From Spirodela intermedia (Eukaryota > Streptophyta > Magnoliopsida > Alismatales > Araceae), in NCBI GenBank assembly GCA_902729315.2, contig LR746271.1, forward strand, positions 2,688,001 through 2,752,000: a DNA stretch of 64,000 nucleotides, given 5' to 3'. This document shows, piece after piece, positions 38,555-49,527 of this stretch; positions within the stretch are counted from its first letter, which is position 1; the number at the start of each line of letters is the position of its first letter. Under the pieces are notes generated by a model. The model ran no database searches. It was not told the DNA's origin and was given only the letters and a program-made list of their open reading frames with translations. Position numbers and translations under genes: made by a program.

Positions 38555-38651
38555 CTCTCGCTCTCCGCTCTCTCTGTCTGTCTCTCTCTTTCTCGCTCTC
38601 TCTCGCTCTCCGCTCTCTCTGTCTGTCTCTCTCTTTCTCTCTCTCTCTCAC
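38464..38651. repeat. Compound CT microsatellite with a duplicated higher-order unit
   Basis: This is 190 bp of CT-rich sequence. A unit of roughly 54 bp (TTTCTCGCTCTCTCTCGC, then CTCCGCTCTCTCTGTCTGTC) is repeated in tandem at about 38543-38595 and 38589-38640. Both strands give artificial reading frames of Ser-Leu or Arg-Glu repeats. Confidence 0.9.
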
Positions 38652-38899
38652 TACGTCGAATGTCCCCTTCCGAAATCGAGCCACCCCAACTGCCTCGTGG
38701 AGACCGCAAGTACGAGCAGGTGGCCCCTCACGGCGGGGATAGACCCCTTCCGTCTGACCACTTGTCTCCAGCAATCCACAGCCATTAGAGAAAAGAGAAA
38801 GAAGGGACGATGAGAGAGGGAGGGAGAGAACCGGAGAGATAGAGAGATAGAAAGAGAAAGAAAGGTAGAAGGGAGAGGCAGGGACGGCTGGCCGTGGCT

Positions 38900-39022
38900 A
38901 GGATGGTCCGTTGCTGACCATTCGTATACCTACCATCCAAGAGCGAGAGAGAGAGAGAGATGACCACTCATGCATAGGATGGAGCCTTGCCGCGGACCAC
39001 TCGTGTATCTACGATCCAGGAG
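38900..39022. repeat. Diverged direct repeat with a (GA)n spacer
   Basis: 38908-38946 and 38984-39022 share an order of words (GACCAYTCGT, TAYCTAC, GATCCARGAG or CATCCAAGAG). A GA run lies between them (about 38943-38960). The repeat is local to the gene island. Confidence 0.55.
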
Positions 39023-39540
39023 AGGGGCAGTGAGAAACAGAGATTTCCAGGATAATTAGATGCTGGCGTCCAAGTCCATCTTGACCACGGGGAGGTCCTT
39101 TCTGGTTGACTCGTCTTATACTGGATGAATAATAAGTGGGTCCCATAACGGATACAAGGATACCCAACGTTCTTATGGGCCTGAGCTTGGCTGAGAAAAA
39201 AGACAAAAGAGGGATCCGTTTTAATCCAAGCGCTGGAGCGCGGTACCGTGTCTCGCGTGGCGACAAAGCCTGGGGAGTGGGCCACCCCCTCTCAGTACTG
39301 TTGATTGACGGTGCGTCGGTGGGATCGATCCGCCCGCCCCGTGACTCTCTCTCTCTCTCTCAAAGCTCACGCCTCCTCTCCTCGCCCCTCGCTCGATAAA
39401 GAAAACTAAAATACAAACGCTATTTTTTATATTATTTGCAGGGATTTTAATACGCCACTTTCTCGAGTATTTGACCTCCTCTTCCTTTTGTGACGTCCTT
39501 GTAATTATTTGACGGCGACGGGCTTTTTTGTTAAATTAAT

Positions 39541-39546
39541 CACGTG
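39541..39546 (+). promoter_or_regulatory. G-box upstream of the HGSNAT-like gene
   Basis: CACGTG in the context ATCACGTGGGAG lies 1.4 kb upstream of the start codon. This is a bZIP/bHLH-type site. Its position is far for a core promoter element, so its role is only a possibility. Confidence 0.35.
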
Positions 39547-40236
39547 GGAGATGAAGATACCCTCGTGGACTTCTTCCTGCAGAGCGTGGCACAAGGTGCG
39601 AGCTAACGTTGAAGCCTTCACCCATCGCCCTAGATCACCGGCGACCCGGGCGTATTCTCGTCATTTCGTGGCTGTGATAGAAGCCCGTCACTCACCCCAA
39701 TCGACCGTACAAGGCAAGTCAATGACATATTTTAAAGAAACAGTATTAATTTTTACTAAGGTGAAGCAAAGGTAACGATGACTTAAGGGGATAATGATTG
39801 CCCAAATTTCTTTCCCCATATATTTTGAAGGCTTTGGCGCCGCCTCCTCCGTTCGAAATAGTAACCAGATACTTAACGGGCGTTCTATTTTTTAATACTA
39901 AATATGCCAAATATCAGAGATATTTACTATTTTACTCCTACATTTTCTAGAAACCGCAGCTATATTTCAGATGCCGATATATGCGACAACTATACTTTGA
40001 GAAGGGAAATAAAACGTCGGCCGCGTCTAGAATCGCCCGAGCGACTGATTCCAGATATTTTAATAGTCCTACTATTCATCAATGTAATTAATATTCGAAA
40101 ATGTCACATTCGGTCTCTGGGGGGTCGATGCGCGGCCGCGTCAACGCGGTTCCACAGTCACTCAGTCCACAGCTAGCCTAACAGCTGGGAATTAACTATA
40201 CAAGACGGACGCTTAAACCTTTCACTAATTTAGATA

Positions 40237-40261
40237 GAGAGAGAGAGAGAGAGAGAGAGGA
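40237..40261. repeat. (GA)n microsatellite in the upstream region of the HGSNAT-like gene
   Basis: About 12 GA units lie 700 bp upstream of the start codon. Shorter GA/CT runs follow at about 40467-40482 and 40554-40565, and in the GA-rich stretch 40660-40720. Such runs close to plant genes are often bound by GAGA-type BPC proteins; that role here is inference. Confidence 0.9.
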
Positions 40262-40956
40262 GCCGTCTGATATCTATTAGAGATGGGCGTGTTGTGTTAC
40301 ACTCTCAAGATGCCAAAATTAGAAAGTTGGGCGAAAAAATGATGAATTGTATCGATAGAATTTTTATTTTATTTTGGAAAACCGGATATGCCGCCGGATC
40401 CGATCTGATGGTGATCCAACTTAATTCGACCTCTCTGAACGTAATAATATCCCGACCTAAGCGCCGTCTCTCTCTCTCTCTCCACGCGTCGGACCAAGAC
40501 GTCATTGGCGGGCAGACCTGTTCGTTCCCACTAACTATGCGGGCGCCGGCGGGGGAGAGAGAGAGAAGGGGGGGCAAAAATGAAAAGTGGTCGGTTGCAG
40601 AGAGAGAAAGTGGGATGGTGAGGGGGGCCTAAATAAATTGGGGGACGGAGGAGTCGGAAGTGTGGGACGAAGAGGAGGGGAACAGAAGAGGAAGAAGATA
40701 GAGAGGAGAGAGAGGGGACAGGAACGTTCCGTCTCCCCATCTCCCGTCTCTACTCCGTCCTCAAGCCCCCTGGTCTTCTCTCTGTCGCTCCTGCTTCGAG
40801 AAGAGGGAGGAAGGGGACGTCATTGCCACGGGTTTTCTCTGGCCTTGAATCAACCCTCTGATCGTTCCATTATCTCTGTGCTCTATCCGCCGGTGCTTCC
40901 CCTTGGCATTGGATATTTTTGTTGTTCGCATCTTTTCTCCTATCTGATCTCTCAGA

Positions 40957-43900
40957 ATGGGGGTCTACGAATTGATTCACGGCGACGACAAAGACCAACA
41001 CAACGACGTTGTCGACGGCAAGAATGAGCATCGGCTTCTTCTGGCGATGGAGGGAGGCTATACGTCGCGGGAACTCGAGTCCACCGCTAAAAAGCTCAGC
41101 GACGAAGATGTCGCCTCCGCGCTTGTTGTGTCTCATGGTGAAGATGCGGGGGCGGACACCTCGGGGGTTGGCTGTGCTGGTTGTTCGATGCAGAAGAAGC
41201 AGAGGGACAAGAAGCTGGCGTCCCAACAGGGCCGGCTTGTATCGCTGGACGTGTTTCGAGGCGTTACGGTGGCGGTAAGATCTTTTCTCTTTGCTAATAT
41301 ATTCAAAGCCTATCGATCTGCATTATGACGCGTTCAGATAGATTTGATCGTCATCTGATTTCAATTTCTCTCTCTGCCTGTTATTAAAATGAATCTGGGA
41401 GTAATTTCTGTTGAAAGAAAATCAGTAGCAGCCGATGAACGGCCAGATTGGAAAATCGTAGTCCGTAGATCTGGAATGTGCCTTCTCCATTTCCTTCTGG
41501 TACATGGGTTTTCATGGTCGGGGAGAAGAGAGGAATATGTAAGGTGTCTGGTCGTCTTTAAATTTTTTCTAAATTCTGCAAAGTATCGGAGATGATTCCA
41601 CGAAACCGTGACTATTCCCATTTTGTTTTACATTTCTCCATTCCCCACAAAATTCCTCCCAATCTCAGATACGCAGGATGACAGAAGATGAACTACTGGT
41701 TTGGCTGGGATCCGATTTCTGTTGTTGTTTATGTTGCTTCCCGGCACATTAAATCCCGTCTTAAATATCGCCTGCAATCCGTCGCAATCTTCACGTAAAG
41801 GGTCATCATTGTTACCTTCTTCTCCACACTTCCCACAGCCTCCTTTGTCGCCACTCCATCTTCTGTTCCTTGGGCTGTCCCTCACTCTGCCTCAACGACT
41901 ACGGACACGTCCATTCTTCCCCCTCGGAACGTGCTCTGCAAGCCACCTATGCCGTGAGCGTAAGGGGGGTTTCTGGCGCCGACTGAGTGATATATCCCAA
42001 AACGGGGAACAGAAATAATAAGCCTCTTACCATCGTTTTTACTTTCTGGTTCTCTTCCTCTACCCTGCCATTTTCGAGATTTCCTACCTTGGTCATGCTG
42101 TCCCTAGAGAATTCTTCTACTGCCTCAGTGATCACCGAAAGTGAAGGAAAAAAAGTAAAAATGTTACTATTTTTCTGGAAATCACCAAGGAGGATGAACG
42201 AGTGGCCACCACTAACACCCCAGATTCGACAGCCATTGTGGTTGCCGTCTCTGAAGCACGGGTGCTGGGTTCTATATGCCCTGCCACCCACCCCTCCTGT
42301 TCTTGTCGTCGATGGTGATGGTGGGCCAGTCCTACCCTCGTTTCTCTTTCTCTCTTTCCCTATGATCTCTTTGGTAGGATCCTTTTTCGTCATGCGAGCG
42401 TCGGTCTTTTCATTTCTCTCTCGCTGTCTTTGTATTAACAGTTCCCTCCGCGGTTTGGGTTGCCTGGTCCTTCCCCATACGGGGCTCTTGGACCCGCAGA
42501 TAGATGGATGGATCTAGATCCAGTCCCTTTTTCCGGAAGGGAAAGGGATGGACGAAAGGGGCACGGACCGGAGTCTCGTGTCGCAACACGAGCACGCTGG
42601 ATCCCCCCATCGATTATGCCCAACTACACAGGACAGACTGGGTGGAGGCTTTTCTTGGCGGCCTCTTGCGTCTCGTCGTAGGGCGGCGGAGGACGGCACC
42701 CCGGAGTTGTCGGGGCCAGTATGCCCAACTTCACAGGACAGGCCTTCTGCTTGGAGTCCAGGTGAGGGACTTCCGGGTTGTCGGGTCCCCTAACCGGGCC
42801 AGGGTGGGGTGAGGAAGGGAGGTCTTTTATTTTAGGTCCTGTCTGTAACTCAGTGGATTTTTTCTCGGGATGTGGTCGAGGCAAAAAGGTGTGCTTCCCC
42901 TTGCTAGTTGGTAGGCCGTGAAAGTTGAATATTTTATCAGATAATTGTCACGTCGCAGTCTTCCCTCTTGTCCTGTACCCAGCCCACCCAAAACTCGATT
43001 CCCGTACACTGTTGAGAAAGAAGAAATTCCCCTGATTTGTTACCCGGTTGACTCCACAAACCTTTGGTGGTTTCCCCAGGCGTCCCTAGCTGAAGCACCG
43101 GAGGATTTCCCCCAGTGAGTAGATACGGAACGTGGCCGTTTCTCTGTAGCGTCCCTTGTTCCAGCGGGGGACGACGCCGTGGAGGGTGTATTGTACGGCC
43201 AGCGGTGCATCTGCACCATTCCCCTAATTAGATGCTTTAGAGTCCTGTAGGCCGGCAGAGATTAGCATACGTCTGCACTGGCTATATTTTTTATTAAAGA
43301 CTTGGTTGAAGGAAGAAGACAATGCAGGGGCCTTTTTGATATTTTCCGCTCTATTCATTCAACGTTATCCTGCTAGCGTACCGCAGGGTTCGAGTAGGTT
43401 GAGCTAATGGGTCTCTACTTGTCGTACATGTGACATTCTCGTGGATTCTTGTGAGAGGCTAATAGTAATCTTAATCTAAATATCGTATAAAATATGATAC
43501 TGTTGTTAACCCTTCGTCAACTTGAGTTCCGTCGATATTTACCTTGCCTTTCCGTTCCGTTGTGATTTATTCACCATAAATGCACACTTATAAAATGTAT
43601 GGAACTGTGGATTAACCGTAGGGATGGATCTATTTATTTAATCTTGCTTTCCATTCGCTTATTTATCTTTGGAGCGAAAAGATTTAGAGGGGTAGAACCT
43701 TCTGGGAATGCTGATTAGTTCGGTCGATTTTTGGTTTCTCAGTAGGTCCCGATGTTAGGTTTCTTTCTCGCCAGGCTAAAGTTTACCGAATTGGATGCTG
43801 CGATTGGCTGGCGTCAAACATTGATAGCATATTAAGTAAAATTAGGTTTCTACGCCTTACGGCCTAACTGATTCGTCATTGCCTTGCTCGCCTTAGTCAC

Positions 43901-46900
43901 GGCACCTTCATATAAATGATATGGGGTTGACCACATCCCAGGAAAAATCCGTGGGTATTGTTCTATGATCCTTAGTCCTGCTGATACAACTTTCTACAGT
44001 GGAATGTGCATTGCCTCGCTGAAATTATTTCAGACATCTCCATGTGATAAGCCTTTCGAGTCCGAAGCACCTGTGAACTCGGGACTTTCTTTCATTGAAC
44101 TTGGATTTTGTAATCTGTTTTATACCTCTTGATTCTCTGCTTGTCCAAAAGGGTCATATTAGAAATTTCTGAGTGCAAGGGCACACCGTCGTTCAACGGA
44201 TATTAATCATGATGTATTTGGTTGTGACGTTGCCTTGATAATCTTCGTCACAGTTCGTGTTCATCATATGTGCTATATTGTCATAATATATATTACTTTG
44301 TGATCATATTGTGATGCATTCTCTGATGTCTTTATCCCATGCAGCTAATGATATTTGTGGATGATGCTGGTGGACTATTTCCTGCAATAAATCATTCACC
44401 TTGGAATGGAGTTACCCTGGCCGATTTTGTCATGCCATTCTTCTTATTTATCGTCGGAGTTGCATTGGCTTTTGCTTACAAGGTAACTCTTTTGGACGCA
44501 TACTATAACGTTCAAGGTTTAAAATAAAATCTTAGAATCAGGTTTAGTTTCTGTGTCATCCTAGTATGCATATTATGCTTCATCCTCCTTTTAAAGCATC
44601 TAATGTTTCAAGCTGTGTACAGAGAGTCTCAGACAGAGGTGTAGCAACACGAAAGGCCATTCTTCGCGCTCTAAAGCTCTTAGTTCTTGGCCTTGTCCTG
44701 CAAGGTTTGTGACACCATTACATTGATCGTAACATTTGATTTTTCTTATGGATCAGTATTTATTGAGTCAGTCTTCGTATCTAGTTTTCAAACTTCTATC
44801 TCTCAGGGGGGTACTTCCACGGGCTTAACAACTTAACTTATGGTGTTGACATATTAAACATCCGCTGGATGGGTGTACTTCAAGTAAGCCTCTTCCTGTA
44901 TGCTTTTTGTTTTCACCCAGACTTATTTCTTGGCTTTTTACATGGTTTCACCCGATTTTGACAGCTTTGCTGCTGTCCAATTTTTTGTAAAAATCAACAG
45001 CGTGCTATTATTGTCTCATGTTTTGAAAGATTGTTAGCACGCCTTGGGAGTCAGAGATTTAATTTTTTATCGGATATCTCCTTGCTGGACAATAATTGTT
45101 TAGGCCACGTAGCTTCATCCTGTGATGTCGGATTTGTTAAAACTCATGTGCATTCTTTGCTTGTGGGCTAATCGATTGAGGGTACGAAAATCGGATTCCA
45201 TTTTACTAATACTTGGTTTATTTCTCTTGTTCATTCTTTTTCTTTTTTTCCTGCAGAGAATAGCATTCGCTTATTTGTTAACAGCCGTATGTGAGATTTG
45301 GGTCAGAAATGATGAGGATGTTGATTCGGGGCTCTCTCTGCTGAGGAAGTATAGGCTGCAATTGTGAGTTCTACTCTTTCCCATTGCTTGATCATCCAAT
45401 CATGACCATCTTTTTCTTTCATATCCCCGTCTTAGCCCACTATGTGCCCACTTGGCAAAATATGAGGCCGCAGCTAATCTACAGGCTTGATAAAACATCA
45501 ACAAGCATTGCCGAATACCAACCAGATCAGATGCAGCTAATCTACTTTCACTTTAACTCCGCAAGATAGTGGAAAGCCGATGTGGGCATGGACTCATTCT
45601 CATTGACTAATCTGATATTTTGATTATTCCAATTCGATTAAAGTCGGCAATTTGTTTGACTTAAAGTTTGTACCTCATTGTTAGATCACATCCCATGACA
45701 GGTTACGAATCTGCAAGTGAGTCCTACAATAAACATTCCTCGCCTAATCCCAGTTCATTTCAGGTTGGTGGCTCTGCTACTATCAGCGACCTACATTGCT
45801 CTCCTGTACGGTCTATATGTACCCGACTGGGAATACCAGATACCCAGTGAAGGCCTTTCACCCAAGACCTTTCAGGTGAGTCCTCAAACCTCTCACCGCA
45901 CGTTGGAAAACTCTTCTTCTCCGTCGAACGTCACACCAACTCGCATGATTCGCTCATCTTTTATTTAACAATTCTTCGCCCCCTTCCCCCTCTTAATCAG
46001 GTGAAGTGTGGTGTCAGAGGAGACACTGGGCCTGGGTGCAATGCCGTGGGAATGATTGACCGCAAGGTGCTGGGCATTGAGCACTTGTACAGAAGACCCG
46101 TCTATGTTCGGACGGGGGTACGTTCTGCGCCTATAGATGAGTAATTGCTCATTGAACCTGACCTCATCGATGCTGATAATCTCTGGGTTTTTCCTCTTTT
46201 TCTGGCTGACAGCAATGCAGCGTCAATTCACCCGATTACGGCCCGCTTCCGCCTGATTCCCCTGGATGGTGCCAAGCCCCCTTCGATCCTGAAGGGCTTC
46301 TTAGGTGGGTCGTCACCTTGGATTCTGCCAGCGGGCGTTCTTCTCTAGGGTTCCTACTAGCTTCGGGCAGTAAATCATGAAAAGAGGAACCGGGCATCGT
46401 TCCCATGTTTGTGGGGAAGGCCCAGAATCTCTCGTTGCTCCATAATCGAGCTCTCTCGTTGCTCATCGGCCCCCTGTTTGTTATGTTCCCTTGCAGTTCG
46501 GCGATGGCCATCGTTACCTGCTTGATCGGGTTGCAGTTTGGGCACGTCATTGTGCATTTTAAGGTTTGTACACCTCTGCCCTCCGTCCGGGCGTGCTGGG
46601 GAGATAAACTATTTCCCTTTGATTTCTGATGGATTGAACTGATCTGCTCCTTGCAGGATCACAAGGACAGGATTCTGCGGTGGATGATGCCCTCCTTCTG
46701 CATGCTGGCCGTGGCCTTCTCCATGGATTTCTTCGGTACGGAGTATTTATTGACGATTCTTTATTCATTGCAGTCCTTCCCCCCTGGATTTTTTGCTCTT
46801 CTTCCTCTCCTAAGCTCCTGCCCTCATTTCTTTCAGGAATGCACATGAACAAGGCTCTGTACTCGCTCAGTTACACCTGCGCCACCGCTGGCGCTGCCGG

Positions 46901-47258
46901 GATCCTCTTCACTGGAATCTATGTCCTGGTAAGAAGAGGGAGACTACTCTCTGATCAAACAGTTCATGGTTACTTACACTAATGATTCCTTAACGTCCAT
47001 TCGATGTATGTTCACTGTCCGGCTCTCTCTCTCTCTCTCTCTCTCTCGAGATATCTCTCCCTATTTATTTATCTCTAGTGGTGGGTTCCCTATTTTTCAC
47101 AGGTCGACGTTTACGGCTACAGGCGGCCCACGCTTGTGGTCGAATGGATGGGCACGCATGCTCTGATGATCTACGTCCTCCTCGCATGCAACATCTTCCC
47201 GGTGCTCATCCAGGGCTTCTACTGGGGAGACCCCAAGAACAACATCGTGAGCACCCTC

Positions 47259-47294
<36 letters not shown>

Positions 47295-47359
47295 TTCCCT
47301 CTCTAACGTGGGGACGTTTGTGTGGCGAACAGCTGCACCTGGTGCGAATCGGAGTGTGA
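40957..47359 (+). CDS. HGSNAT-like (DUF5009) multi-pass membrane acetyltransferase, 13 exons, 483 aa
   Basis: Exons: 40957-41274, 44345-44482, 44623-44704, 44807-44883, 45257-45363, 45764-45875, 46001-46117, 46213-46304, 46497-46563, 46657-46735, 46837-46928, 47103-47246, 47333-47359. All twelve introns are GT-AG, and the 1452 nt stay in frame to TGA. The N-terminus (1-92) is hydrophilic and probably cytosolic. Then come SLDVFRG (96-102), VDDAGG (111-116), NHSPWNGVTLADF (122-134) and a membrane segment (about 135-151). A Cys-containing loop follows (GCNAVGMID, SVNSPDYGPLPPD, PGWCQAPFDPEGLL), then further membrane segments and WMGTHALMIYVLLACN near the end. His123 matches the acetyl-relay histidine of human HGSNAT, which moves acetyl from cytosolic acetyl-CoA to a lumenal glucosaminide. 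Plants lack heparan sulfate, so the real acceptor is unknown. The start is the only Met before the conserved core that opens a long frame. Upstream TAAATAAAT at 40630 is a possible weak TATA box. I see no disruption; the last exon encodes only eight residues. Confidence 0.93.
41275..44344 (+). other. Intron 1 of the HGSNAT-like gene (3070 bp)
   Basis: The donor GTAAGA follows the GCG codon for Ala106, and the acceptor ...CCATGCAG precedes CTAATG. At 3.07 kb it is far larger than the other eleven introns (86-400 bp). It has no transposon I can recognise and is as GC-rich as the rest of the island. A 22-bp direct repeat (TATGCCCAACTACACAGGAC and its near copy) occurs at 42615-42636 and 42720-42741. 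Open frames in it (up to 176 codons at 41987-42517) have no recognisable similarity. Confidence 0.9.
47025..47048. repeat. (CT)n microsatellite in intron 11
   Basis: About 12 CT units lie some 55 bp before the exon 12 acceptor. In this place the run could lengthen the polypyrimidine tract region of the intron. Confidence 0.9.
47262..47291. repeat. (CT)n microsatellite in intron 12
   Basis: About 14 CT units fill a third of the 86-bp last intron, between the GTGAGC donor and the AACAG acceptor of the eight-residue final exon. Confidence 0.9.
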
Positions 47360-49030
47360 CCCGTGGGGGCCGCCGTTTTCGTCACTCGCGCTCTTCTTCT
47401 CGTCGAACCGTATATATATATATATATAAATATTTCATGGAGTCCGCGCGGTTGGCTCTGCCACGGCAGCGGGAGGTGGAGGGTTCTCGGAAATTTTGTA
47501 CATCATATAGATGACGATGCTTGTCCCGCATATCGGCGGGGTTTCTCGGCCTCTCATGCCTCACCTTCTTATCACCAGATATGCCCCCACCTTTCCGCCT
47601 GTCAGATACACGTGACACATTGATGTAGAGCGAGAAAGACGGAGAGCGCGCGCGCGCGCGAGAGAGAGAGAGATATCACCTTAATGAGTAGCCGATGGCT
47701 GAGCAGGATGGTCGTCTACTGAGTCATTGCTTGCATCACTCGTACGTCCAGAGCGGCAGAAGTCAGAGAGGTCACAACCATTCCTCACATTGGAATCAAG
47801 TTCAGGAGTTTTAAATTAGGCAGAGATTCATGACAGGCCCCCACAGATTTCCTTTATTAAATCGCATACAGTCTTGCCCTTCCACATGTCGTTGATCAAC
47901 ATAATATCCAGCTACCATATCGCCATAAATGCACCTACTTTGACCGGCCATTCACAGAAGCTATAGTCAACTTCGGTTAAGCGGATGGCTTGCTCTGGAG
48001 ACGTGAGAACGGAATTTCTTCCAATTCTGAAACGGAAATGCACTCCCACGCTACTGGGAGTCGAATTGGAATACAGATTTTTTATTTTGCCACGTGATCT
48101 TGAAATTCTCTCGGGGTGAACTCTTTCCAGCAGTAGAAACGTTCTTCATACCCCACAAAGACGATGGCAGAGCACGCGGTAATTACTAGGAAAGCGCATC
48201 AGATTAATCAGGTCAACACTTTAGGAAGCCCAGATTAGAAATCAATGCGCGTCGGCATTACTGGATGATTTTTCAAACGCAAAAGAGCATTTTTTTAGTA
48301 CCAGACTGGGACCATGACCACGTGAGAAGAGATGGAAGCATCTAAGTTTCCAGACCAACAATCTGAAGCCGGCGCAACCGGTTCCAATCTATTTGAAAAC
48401 AAGTTAGAGATAGAACGCTTTAACGAGATTAATATTTTTTGACCAATTTTCAAACCGACGAGTCCTGCTCTTACCTTCGAGAAAGCACTCTTGGAATGGA
48501 TTGGTGCCTAGATGAAAGTAATGAAATGCACTCTTGCAGTATGATATAGCAAATCGGTTCACGATATTTCCAAAATATACCCCGAAAAAGGAAAAGAGAA
48601 CAGATGGAAGAGCACGTGGACTTGAGAGTGTGCGTACCAAGCTTCATGTATAATCGCAGCATGTGGGTCAAATGATATTCCAATTTCCTCGCTTCATTGA
48701 ATCGAGTGGGTGTGAAACATTTGATCCATTTGGACGCAGAGACGTGAAGATACGCCACTAGAACTGAAAGGTTTTGATGGAAAAATAATTTGTTGCGGAT
48801 AATCCCATATTATCCTGGGCATCTTCATGGTGTGGATCAGTCCACCTTTCGATCTTATCAAGAAAATCAACTCCATGGTACGTACTCGTGCCGCTCACCC
48901 GCCGGACACGTCGCTAACGAAGAAATACAGACATGAAGTCAGAAATCAGAGTGGAGAATTGAATCGAGTTTACTTCCCAGTTAATCTCTCCCTACCATAC
49001 TAGTCGCCTTCCATCCACGTTCTAAACGAC
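47360..49030. other. Intergenic region between the two convergent genes
   Basis: This is low-copy DNA. It contains a TA run (about 47409-47428) just after the stop codon, probably in the 3' UTR, and a CG run joined to a GA run (about 47647-47672). Frames of 78-95 codons on the minus strand at 48404-48758 have no recognisable similarity. The 3' UTR of the minus-strand gene should extend into its right part. Confidence 0.6.
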
Positions 49031-49233
49031 CGAAACTAGGCAGCCCAATTTAGCAGAGGCCAAAAGAAGAGTTAAGATAGAGAAGACATGGGGTGCACAA
49101 ATTACATGTATCGTCCTCTCTCGTCGTTCTCCTTCTCCCCTCTCCATGTAGTTTTCACCGGTGCAGCGGAGGCACTTCTTTCTCTCTCTTCCCAACCGAA
49201 AGGGCATCCTTGTAGTATCCTAACCCATCTATG

Positions 49234-49527
49234 CTACTGGGCCTCGACAGTCCTGGTGGACGTTGCCAGAGCTGATGAAGAAGATGCCGGGGTAGCCGAC
49301 TGGCTGTGAGAGTTAGCCCTGTGCAGCCTGCACCTGAAGGATCCTGCGTGTGTTGCCGGGGCGCACACGCACTTTGGCAGCTCTCCTGCGACTTGGTTCT
49401 CCCCATGCCCATATGACTGCGCTGGTAACTGGGAGTAATCAGCCGGACAGGACTTCTTGGTGCTGATGTTCTGCGGGGTCTGCTCGCGATGATGGAGACG
49501 GTTATTCTCCTTGTTCCTGTGGGACAT
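49234..49527 (-). CDS. Plant serine-rich-like small protein, 97 aa, single exon
   Basis: The frame begins in a good context (GCAACCATGTCC on the minus strand) and is uninterrupted. The diagnostic part is residues 53-70, CVCAPATHAGSFRCRLHR. It matches the conserved block C-x-C-[AS]-P-[AT]-x-H-x-G-S-F-R-C-R-x-H-R of the small plant proteins annotated as serine-rich protein-like. The three cysteines (53, 55, 66) and two histidines (60, 69) are all present. The N-terminal half is polar with no signal peptide or membrane segment. The tail (73-91) is Ser/Ala/Thr-rich. Length agrees with the family, which usually has a single exon. Molecular function is not established, and the Cys/His spacing could bind metal, which is only a guess. 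The gene is convergent with the HGSNAT-like gene. Confidence 0.8.
   Translation of the reverse strand: MSHRNKENNRLHHREQTPQNISTKKSCPADYSQLPAQSYGHGENQVAGELPKCVCAPATHAGSFRCRLHRANSHSQSATPASSSSALATSTRTVEAQ

Noticed and set aside
38296-38774. Frames rich in Arg-Glu or Ser-Leu repeats on both strands
   Set aside because: They are direct translations of the CT microsatellite and carry no other content.
41987-42517. 176-codon frame in intron 1 and several 60-150-codon frames around it
   Set aside because: It lies inside a well-supported intron, crosses no conserved domain, and is explained by GC-rich composition.
48404-48876. Minus-strand frames of 60-95 codons between the two genes
   Set aside because: No recognisable motif, mutual overlap and no splice-linked continuation.
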